DNA of 11,082 nucleotides from the NCBI GenBank assembly GCA_052117605.1, contig JBQKIT010000031.1. The stretch is one strand, 5' to 3'. The notes below the pieces were generated by a model. It did no database searches. It had not been told where the DNA came from and was given only the letters and a program-made list of their open reading frames with translations. Origin of the DNA: CAG-791 sp000431495. GTDB lineage: Bacteria; Bacillota; Clostridia; Lachnospirales; Lachnospiraceae. Made by a program: the position numbers and the translations under genes. Below are positions 1 through 4,986 of this stretch, in pieces. Positions within the stretch are counted from its first letter, which is position 1; every line of letters starts with the position of its first letter.

Positions 1-44
1 CCATTATGAGGGTAGAAGTTCAGAGCATCAGGTGGGAAAGGGCT

Positions 45-102
45 GGCCGCTCGCTCCGCATTGCGGCCGTTCAGCTCCGCAAAAGGGGCCGTTAGGCTTC
101 GC
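45..102. repeat. Three GC-rich imperfect direct repeats
   Basis: Three units of about 16 bases follow each other every 20-22 bases, at 45-59, 65-80 and 87-102. Each begins GGCCG and ends GCTCCGC or GCTTCGC. GGCCGC (45-50) and GCGGCC (63-68) also form an inverted repeat, so the tract can fold. Its GC richness stands out from the AT-rich element around it. It sits at the point where the reading frame of the replication-initiator-like gene is lost, with an in-frame TAG at 93-95. It may be a small inserted repeat or part of an origin; the sequence alone does not decide. Confidence 0.5.
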
Positions 103-182
103 TATTTGCAGGGATCACTGGCAGATACAAGATAACGCGCGTTGACCTAAAATTTGACAGCCAAGACCCTAATTTTTATGAA

Positions 183-806
183 GTGCATCGCAAATTATTT
201 TATTTACTGCTAAGAGATGTACAGCACAAAACCAATGAACGCAATTTCTGGATTGGTACCGATGCGAAGACGATGCGCACCAGATCAATAAGGATAATGC
301 GCAACGGGGCGTTTGAATTTGAGTATTACAACAAAGAGATTGAATCCGGCGGTGAAGACCCTGCGGCGGCAAGGTTTGAAATCCGCGCAATCAGCGGCAA
401 GAACGGAATTACAAACATCCGCGATTGTATGGACGCAAAAATTAGATTACTGAAATCCAGTATTGATGATGAGCAAGACGTAATTGTTGACTGTCTGAAC
501 ATGCTTTACGAGGAATGGCAAGCCGGAAGATATACGTTCGACAAAACCGCGAAGGAATGGCAGAGGGACGATTACAAGCATCTGTATCAGTTTCTGGATA
601 ATGAAAGAATTTCAGACCGGATATTTTCCGCATCTATGGCAATAGATTTAATCCAGAAGATTTCCGGCGGTACAAAGCCACAGGCGGCGAAGCGGTTAGA
701 GAACTATAACAACAGCCGTGGGAAATTAATCACCTACAGACAGAACATGACTATTCATCTTGTGGAACGTCTGGAAGATGCGGCCCAGAGATATTTTGAC
801 AATTGA
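183..806 (+). CDS. Replication-initiator-like protein, 5' end disrupted
   Basis: The frame is open from position 96 (after TAG 93-95), but the only usual start codon is GTG 183, which has no ribosome binding site. Translating 96-182 gives a tract containing ITRVDLKFD, which resembles the R-x-D-L-x-x-D stretch of rolling-circle replication initiators (Rep_trans / phage replication protein type). Counting from GTG 183, FWIGT (22-26), YYNKE (48-52) and ARFEIR (63-68) resemble the 'lylG ... iYnK ... RfEi' motifs of those families. The C-terminal third is helical and charged. Conserved sequence therefore begins upstream of any good start, so I read this as the 3' part of a gene whose 5' end was broken or frameshifted at the GC-rich repeats. 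Such proteins nick and start replication of small plasmids or integrative elements, which fits the integrase downstream. The family is inferred from motifs only; it could be an intact shorter gene with a non-standard start. Confidence 0.45.
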   Translation: MHRKLFYLLLRDVQHKTNERNFWIGTDAKTMRTRSIRIMRNGAFEFEYYNKEIESGGEDPAAARFEIRAISGKNGITNIRDCMDAKIRLLKSSIDDEQDVIVDCLNMLYEEWQAGRYTFDKTAKEWQRDDYKHLYQFLDNERISDRIFSASMAIDLIQKISGGTKPQAAKRLENYNNSRGKLITYRQNMTIHLVERLEDAAQRYFDN

Positions 807-864
807 CGGGCCGAAAATATGAAGGGAAGGCACACAATCAGACCGCCATAACGGCAGAGAGCAA

Positions 865-885
865 AACCCCCATTATTTAGGGGTT
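865..885 (+). other. Stem-loop AACCCC / GGGGTT
   Basis: A six-base perfect stem (865-870 with 880-885) encloses a nine-base AT-rich loop, CATTATTTA. It lies 60 bases after the Rep-like ORF. No T-run follows, so it is not a standard terminator. AT-rich loops on GC stems are typical of replication nick sites, but this is only a possibility here. Confidence 0.4.
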
Positions 886-903
886 CCAAAAGTCATGATT
901 TTG

Positions 904-934
904 CGGAGAAAGCCTATAATACGGGGCTTTTCCG
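904..934 (+). terminator. Bulged stem-loop, possible terminator of rep-like gene
   Basis: Arms 904-914 and 925-934 pair over ten bases with one bulged G (908): CGGA(G)AAAGCC with GGCTTTTCCG. The loop is TATAATACGG. The right arm has four Ts, but they lie inside the stem and no U-tract follows, so terminator strength is uncertain. The loop contains a perfect TATAAT at 915-920 without a good -35 box. An origin or regulatory structure is an alternative. Confidence 0.35.
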
Positions 935-997
935 GCTGTTCCCAAAATCCAATGTCTTAATATACAGTAGGGATCCTTTAGGAGACCTGGGTAAAGC

Positions 998-1031
998 TAT
1001 AGTGGATGTTGTGAAAACAAACGTTTGTTCG
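998..1031 (+). promoter_or_regulatory. LexA (SOS) box-like palindrome with possible -10
   Basis: Positions 1016-1029 are a perfect 14-base palindrome, AACAAACGTTTGTT. Within 1018-1031 it reads CAAAC-N4-GTTCG, nine of ten fixed bases of the Firmicute DinR/LexA box CGAAC-N4-GTTCG. On the other strand it contains GAAC-N4-GTTT, the form I recall for clostridial LexA. A TATAGT hexamer at 998-1003 could be a -10, which would put the operator just downstream of the transcription start; no convincing -35 is visible. The site lies about 80 bases ahead of the ATG of the HNH-like gene, so damage-induced expression of that gene is the natural inference. A different dimeric repressor could equally use this palindrome. 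Confidence 0.45.
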
Positions 1032-1111
1032 ATCAACATTATACCAAAATAAAAGTAGCACCGCCGGAGTTGGGACAGATCGCACGATGCTACAAGAGGA
1101 TAGATAAATTT

Positions 1112-1999
1112 ATGAATATAAAAAAATTATCATCAAATATTAATTCTAATGACGTAACCGCAAATAGCACGGAAATTTACAGACCTACCGTACATTATGG
1201 CGGTATGAGGGATAGACTTCCAAAAATGACAAAGGGCGAGAAGGCGGCATTCTACAAAAGGGCGTTTGATGATCTTCTAAAGCTTTACGCCGGACAAGAT
1301 ACGATCACGCTGTACGGAGAACGTGACAGTAAGCCCAGAACAACGACATTCGCAGAGTTAGAAGCGTGTAAGCAAATCTATACTGAGGACAGAACAGAAA
1401 AATTCTGGAAGGTGCGCAATTATCTGAATAACAGTGAACAGCGCTTTTTCAGTCCATCCGGATTATTGGTTTCTGTAAAGGCGCGTAGCGGTTCAAATGA
1501 TTTTGGACTGTATTATATAAGCCAGGAAATTAGAGGGAACAAGAAGAAATACAGAGATTGTTTTAATTTCAGAAACAGAAAAGACAAAACAGGCGGTAAA
1601 CTTGCACCTGCGAAATTGGCAATTCTTGTATTTAACGGTGATTGCAGTCCAAACGCGATGCGAGTTCTAGATAAAGAAGGGCCTCAAGCTATTTTTAATA
1701 AGATTGATGTACATCATCTTTACGGATTTAAGGCAGGAAAAACGCCGGAAGAAATCGAACAGAACATTGCAGAGAATTGCAATTTAGAAAATGTTCAGCT
1801 ACTCACGAGGGAAGAACACATGCTGTTTACAACGTATAAATCAGATATGACACCGGAAGAAACAGAAAATTTTGTTAATAAATTAACAGACATTTGTGAT
1901 TTCCCACATGTTTTTGAATATAGCGGCGGTCGTTATGGAAAATTTATTTATGACGTAAAAGGCTATATCAAGGCATTGGAAGAAGAGCGCAAGGCATAA
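1112..1999 (+). CDS. HNH endonuclease-like protein of the mobile element
   Basis: The predicted protein has 295 residues. The C-terminal half contains KLAILVFNG (168-176), then VHHLYG with His201-His202, then NLENVQLLTREEH with Asn227 and His236. This H...N...H spacing, and the 'leNvqLLT..eH' wording, are characteristic of HNH nucleases of the homing-endonuclease style, which cut DNA with one metal ion. The first half (about 1-160) is lysine- and tyrosine-rich and matches nothing I recognise; residues 100-160 look beta-rich and could bind DNA. I chose ATG 1112 because AGAGGA lies about 11 bases before it. A TTG at 1025 in the same frame would add 29 residues, but it lacks a ribosome binding site and overlaps the LexA-like palindrome. 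The gene lies between a replication-initiator remnant and the integrase, so it is element cargo or part of its mobility machinery. Target and role are unknown. Confidence 0.6.
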   Translation: MNIKKLSSNINSNDVTANSTEIYRPTVHYGGMRDRLPKMTKGEKAAFYKRAFDDLLKLYAGQDTITLYGERDSKPRTTTFAELEACKQIYTEDRTEKFWKVRNYLNNSEQRFFSPSGLLVSVKARSGSNDFGLYYISQEIRGNKKKYRDCFNFRNRKDKTGGKLAPAKLAILVFNGDCSPNAMRVLDKEGPQAIFNKIDVHHLYGFKAGKTPEEIEQNIAENCNLENVQLLTREEHMLFTTYKSDMTPEETENFVNKLTDICDFPHVFEYSGGRYGKFIYDVKGYIKALEEERKA

Positions 2000-2005
2000 G
2001 ACACA

Positions 2006-2018
2006 CCGCCGAAGGCGG
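2006..2018 (+). other. Small GC hairpin after the HNH-like gene
   Basis: CCGCC-GAA-GGCGG starts seven bases after the HNH-like stop codon. It is perfect but short and is not followed by a T-run. It may stabilise the 3' end of the message; it is not a proven terminator. Confidence 0.3.
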
Positions 2019-2123
2019 CGAGCATTGACCTCAATGTGAGCCGCCCTATAAACAGCAAACAAAAGTCGGATAGAGTTCCGGCTATTAATCCGCAATGGCT
2101 ACAAGCGCATGAGAGAAATAAAC

Positions 2124-2155
2124 ATGTGCAACTGTATCATTGTATACAGAACATG
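2124..2155. promoter_or_regulatory. Inverted repeat upstream of the integrase
   Basis: CTGTAT (2132-2137) and ATACAG (2144-2149) form a six-base inverted repeat with a six-base gap. CATG at 2124-2127 and at 2152-2155 extends the symmetry. It lies 40 bases ahead of the leader ORF and 70 ahead of the integrase start. It could be an operator or a recombination-protein binding site. No clear -10/-35 pair could be assigned around it. Confidence 0.3.
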
Positions 2156-2194
2156 CGGAAATACTCCCAGACGGGAAGAAAGCGAGGGCAAACA

Positions 2195-2233
2195 ATGCTT
2201 GACGCAAAAATCATTCATATCTATACATGGTGA
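2195..2233 (+). CDS. 12-codon leader ORF overlapping integrase start
   Basis: ATG 2195 is preceded by GAGGG with a six-base gap, the best ribosome binding site in this part of the window. It opens a 12-codon frame (MLDAKIIHIYTW) whose TGA at 2231-2233 overlaps the integrase ATG at 2227-2229. The integrase itself has no ribosome binding site of its own, so translating this mini-ORF probably delivers ribosomes to it. The frame can be extended back to GTG 2036 (65 codons), but that start has no ribosome binding site. The peptide may have no function beyond coupling. Confidence 0.4.
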   Translation: MLDAKIIHIYTW

Positions 2234-3516
2234 TCAGTCTTGACAAAGCGCGCACGAAAGCCGATATTGAAGATTGGTTAGACATGTACGCTGACAAGGA
2301 TCAGCAAATGGGACAAAAGCTACTTGAAAATTTCATATTGGAAAAATCTGGAAAGAAACCGAAGATATACGGGCCAAATAGCAGGGGTTATTATTATGCG
2401 TGCAAGCCGTATAATTCATATCAGAAAGTTTTCGCAAAAACGCGGATTGAATTGTTAAAAAAACTGACGCTTTATTATTCAGATGAGCGCGAAATAAAAA
2501 AGGGGCCGTTGACTTTTGCGGAAATGTGGAATGAATGGATGGATTACAGGCGGCTTTGTATGGCAACACCAACAGAACGGGGACTATCACCGCTGACGAT
2601 TACCAAGCAGGAAACGGATTACAACCGATTTTTTGCAGGGTCAGAGTTAGAAAAAATGAAATTGCCGGATATAACAACAGCCGTTCTGAATGACACTTTT
2701 CTGCGAATTATTATTGCGAAGAAGATTCAGAAGAGGGCATTCACGAACATTTATGGTTATATCAATGACATGTTCGAACGTGCGATAGATTCCGGTTACA
2801 TAAATAATAATCCATGCGCGAGGGTCAACAAAAAACTGTTAAGGCTGAAATGTGCTGAACCGCCGTTGAAAGATGATGAAGATCGTATTCTAACAACAGA
2901 GCAATACAACGCATTGATGACAGAAATCTTAAAACAGGAACAGAAGCATCCTAAAAACATGTGTAACTATGCTATTGAATTAGCAATGTACACAGGTCTA
3001 AGGGTTGGAGAACTTGCGGCGTTAAGGCGCGGAGATATTCGGAGTGGATTCTTACATGTAGATTATTCGGAACATGAAATCCGGCAACGTGGGAAACGCA
3101 CCGAATATTATATTGCCGAGCCGAAGAACCATAGACACAGGGCTATTCCGCTAACGGCAAAAATGGAACAGGTGATAGAAAAGATTGATGCTGTGAGCAG
3201 TCCAACCGCAGATGATTTCTTGTTTCGAGATTTACAGACAGGAGAGAAGAAGACACCGCACGCAATCGCGAGGGCTACCACCAGACGCGGAGAATGGGCC
3301 GGAATTGAAAAGGTTTCTATCCATAGAATCAGAAGAACCGTAGCTTCTAATCTAATTGTAAATGGTGTACCGTCATTAGTTGTGTCTGACTGGCTAGGAC
3401 ATGAACCGGAAGTAGACGCAAAGCATTACCAATACAACACGCTGACACTGGCAGAGCAGAGAAGGCTATTAGAAGACACGGAAACGAAGATAATACCATT
3501 CAGAGAAGCCGTATAA
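2227..3516 (+). CDS. Tyrosine recombinase / phage-type integrase
   Basis: The predicted protein is 429 residues, a full-length integrase. The order is an N-terminal arm-binding region (1-80, with the GYYYACK-like beta-strand segment), a SAM-like core-binding domain (about 95-210, starting FAEMWNEWMDYR) and a catalytic domain (about 220-415). All active-site residues are visible: Arg259 in TGLRVGEL, Lys300 in EPKNHRHR, His366 and Arg369 in HRIRRT, His392 in LGHE, and nucleophile Tyr401 in KHYQY. It would catalyse site-specific insertion and excision of the element by strand exchange through a 3'-phosphotyrosine link. The gene points at, and stops 92 bases before, the 3' end of tRNA-Ser(CGA), which is probably its attachment site. 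The frame cannot extend past a TGA at 2200-2202; ATG 2227 overlaps the leader ORF. No excisionase gene is recognised. The gene appears intact. Confidence 0.93.
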   Translation: MVISLDKARTKADIEDWLDMYADKDQQMGQKLLENFILEKSGKKPKIYGPNSRGYYYACKPYNSYQKVFAKTRIELLKKLTLYYSDEREIKKGPLTFAEMWNEWMDYRRLCMATPTERGLSPLTITKQETDYNRFFAGSELEKMKLPDITTAVLNDTFLRIIIAKKIQKRAFTNIYGYINDMFERAIDSGYINNNPCARVNKKLLRLKCAEPPLKDDEDRILTTEQYNALMTEILKQEQKHPKNMCNYAIELAMYTGLRVGELAALRRGDIRSGFLHVDYSEHEIRQRGKRTEYYIAEPKNHRHRAIPLTAKMEQVIEKIDAVSSPTADDFLFRDLQTGEKKTPHAIARATTRRGEWAGIEKVSIHRIRRTVASNLIVNGVPSLVVSDWLGHEPEVDAKHYQYNTLTLAEQRRLLEDTETKIIPFREAV

Positions 3517-3523
3517 AATACGG

Positions 3524-3542
3524 TGTAACCAAATGTAACCAA
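3524..3542. repeat. Tandem TGTAACCAA repeat, possible integrase arm sites
   Basis: TGTAACCAA occurs at 3524-3532 and again at 3534-3542, a ten-base period (about one helical turn), between the integrase stop and the tRNA gene. Short direct repeats here are typical of arm-type sites bound by the N-terminal domain of tyrosine integrases. The assignment is inferred from position. Confidence 0.5.
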
Positions 3543-3550
3543 GGAATTTA

Positions 3551-3595
3551 AAACAAAAAGAAAGCCCAGAACGCTGAGAAATCAACGTTTTGGGC
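3551..3595 (-). terminator. Terminator hairpin downstream of tRNA-Ser
   Basis: On the minus strand, arms 3595-3586 and 3573-3564 pair over ten bases with one A-C mismatch. They are followed by a T-rich tract (complement of 3551-3563), the layout of a Rho-independent terminator for the tRNA transcript. On the plus strand the same arms pair fully with one G-U wobble but lack a T-run, so it may also slow transcription leaving the integrase gene. Confidence 0.65.
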
Positions 3596-3607
3596 GAATT
3601 TAACACA

Positions 3608-3695
3608 CGGAGGACAAGGGATTCGAACCCTCGCACCGTTTGACCGGCCTAACGCATTTCGAGTGCGCCCCCTTCGACCACTTGGGTAATCCTCC
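3608..3695 (-). tRNA. tRNA-Ser (anticodon CGA)
   Basis: The minus strand folds as a class II tRNA of 88 bases. The acceptor stem is GGAGGAT with GTCCTCC, the discriminator is G, and the D-arm begins ACCCAAGTGG. The anticodon loop CTCGAAA sits on a GCGCA/TGCGT stem, there is a long variable arm (CCG...CGG), and the T-loop is TTCGAAT. Anticodon CGA reads serine codon UCG. CCA is not encoded; GTGTG follows, so CCA must be added by the nucleotidyltransferase. The 3' end faces the mobile element, which marks this gene as the probable attachment site. Confidence 0.95.
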
Positions 3696-3715
3696 ATTGC
3701 TTTACAGCACAGCCT

Positions 3716-3745
3716 ATTATACGGTACGGGGCCGGTAATATGCAA
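3716..3745 (-). promoter_or_regulatory. Promoter of tRNA-Ser
   Basis: On the minus strand, TTGCAT (3745-3740) and a perfect TATAAT (3721-3716) are separated by 18 bases. The -10 box ends 20 bases before the tRNA 5' end. Confidence 0.75.
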
Positions 3746-3791
3746 GCAGAAAAAGATTCGATTCCTTATGCGCCGTGAAGTATCCATATAG

Positions 3792-3797
3792 TATAAT
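3792..3797 (+). promoter_or_regulatory. Likely -10 box of the pfk-dnaX-recR operon
   Basis: A perfect TATAAT lies 95 bases before the pfk start codon, giving a 5' leader of about 85 bases. No good -35 box is visible 16-18 bases upstream, so an activator or a weak promoter is possible. It diverges from the tRNA promoter, with the two -10 boxes about 70 bases apart. Confidence 0.5.
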
Positions 3798-3891
3798 CGG
3801 TTTATGAAAAACAGTGCGACCTGCGACGGAAGGGGATGTGACTGCGGCGTGGGAATCGCAGAATAGGAACGCAGCATAAGGAGGTTACGCA

Positions 3892-4968
3892 ATGCTTAGA
3901 ATTGGTATGCTTACCAGCGGCGGTGACTGTCAGGCACTGAATGCGGCCATGCGCGGAGTCGTAAAGGTTATTCAGAACAACTGCAAGGAGCCATATGAGA
4001 TTTATGGATTTGAAGATGGATATAAGGGCCTGATTTACGGTCATTTCCATATGCTGACCGGAGCGGACTTCTCCGGAATCCTGACACGCGGCGGAACCAT
4101 TCTCGGAACAAGCCGGGTTCCGTTCAAGACCATCCACGAGCCGGATGAGAACGGACTGGACAAGGTTGCTGCGATGAAGCAGACTTATTACAAGCTTCAG
4201 CTGGACTGCCTGGTAATGCTGGGCGGCAATGGCTCGACCAAGACGGCAAACCTTCTTTCCCAGGAAGGCCTGAATGTCATCACGCTTCCGAAGACCATCG
4301 ACAATGATCTGTGGGGAACCGACATGACGTTTGGCTTCCAGAGCGCCGTAAACATTGCAACCACGGCAATTGATCAGATTCACACCACCGCTTCCTCCCA
4401 CGGTCGTGTTTTTATTGTGGAAATCATGGGACATAAGGTTGGCTGGCTTCCTCTGAATGCGGGCATGGCAGGCGGTGCAGATATCATTCTTCTGCCGGAG
4501 ATCCCGTTTGACATCGACAAGGTTGTGGACAAGATTGAGGAACGCGACGCCCACGGCAGCCGCTTTACCATCATCGTGGTGGCAGAGGGCGCAATTTCCA
4601 AGGAGGATGCGAAGCTTTCCAAGAAGGAGTATAAGAAGAAGCTTGAGAACTACAAGTATCCGTCGGTATCCTACGAGATTGCGGATCTGATTGCGAAGAA
4701 GACCGGCCGCGAGGTTCGCGTGACAGTTCCGGGACATGTGCAGAGGGGCGGAGAGCCCTGCCCGTATGACCGCGTATTTGCCAGCCGTCTCGGCGCTGAG
4801 GCGGGCCGCCTGATTCTGAAGGGCGAGTTTGGCTGCATGGTTGGCTACAAAAACCGCGAGATGGTAAAGGTTCCGCTTACAGAGGTAGCAGGCAAGCTGA
4901 AGACCCTGGATCCGAAATCGGATATCATTTCCGAGGCGAAGCTCCTTGGGATCTGCTTCGGAGACTGA
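3892..4968 (+). CDS. pfkA: 6-phosphofructokinase (phosphofructokinase group with Lys in PKTIDND)
   Basis: It phosphorylates fructose 6-phosphate to the 1,6-bisphosphate, the committed step of glycolysis, in the cytosol. The 358 residues include SGGDCQALN (9-17, nucleotide-loop start), GGNGS (111-115), PKTIDND (133-139; Asp137 is the catalytic base), MGHKVGWL (179-186) and the substrate loop GHVQRGG (281-287). By correspondence with E. coli PFK, Gly114 replaces the position that is Asp in pyrophosphate enzymes, which suggests ATP as donor. Lys134 replaces the Gly of classic ATP enzymes and is typical of the PPi/mixed group. Donor choice is therefore not settled; ATP is more likely. GGNGS instead of GGDGS is also a variant. 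AAGGAGG (3878-3884) lies seven bases before ATG. It is the first gene of the operon, 18 bases ahead of dnaX. Confidence 0.93.
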   Translation: MLRIGMLTSGGDCQALNAAMRGVVKVIQNNCKEPYEIYGFEDGYKGLIYGHFHMLTGADFSGILTRGGTILGTSRVPFKTIHEPDENGLDKVAAMKQTYYKLQLDCLVMLGGNGSTKTANLLSQEGLNVITLPKTIDNDLWGTDMTFGFQSAVNIATTAIDQIHTTASSHGRVFIVEIMGHKVGWLPLNAGMAGGADIILLPEIPFDIDKVVDKIEERDAHGSRFTIIVVAEGAISKEDAKLSKKEYKKKLENYKYPSVSYEIADLIAKKTGREVRVTVPGHVQRGGEPCPYDRVFASRLGAEAGRLILKGEFGCMVGYKNREMVKVPLTEVAGKLKTLDPKSDIISEAKLLGICFGD

Positions 4969-4986
4969 TGATTAAAGGAAAGAAGA

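Noticed and set aside
2036..2233. 65-residue ORF starting GTG 2036
   Set aside because: There is no ribosome binding site at 2036 and the composition is unremarkable. Only its last 12 codons, after a good site at 2195, are supported.
3548..3892. Minus-strand ORF across the tRNA-Ser gene
   Set aside because: It is largely a translation of the tRNA, its terminator and promoter; such frames are frequent artefacts.
3802..4737. Long minus-strand ORF opposite pfk
   Set aside because: It is the shadow of a clear phosphofructokinase gene; the product is rich in Leu/Arg/His typical of antisense frames and has no ribosome binding site.
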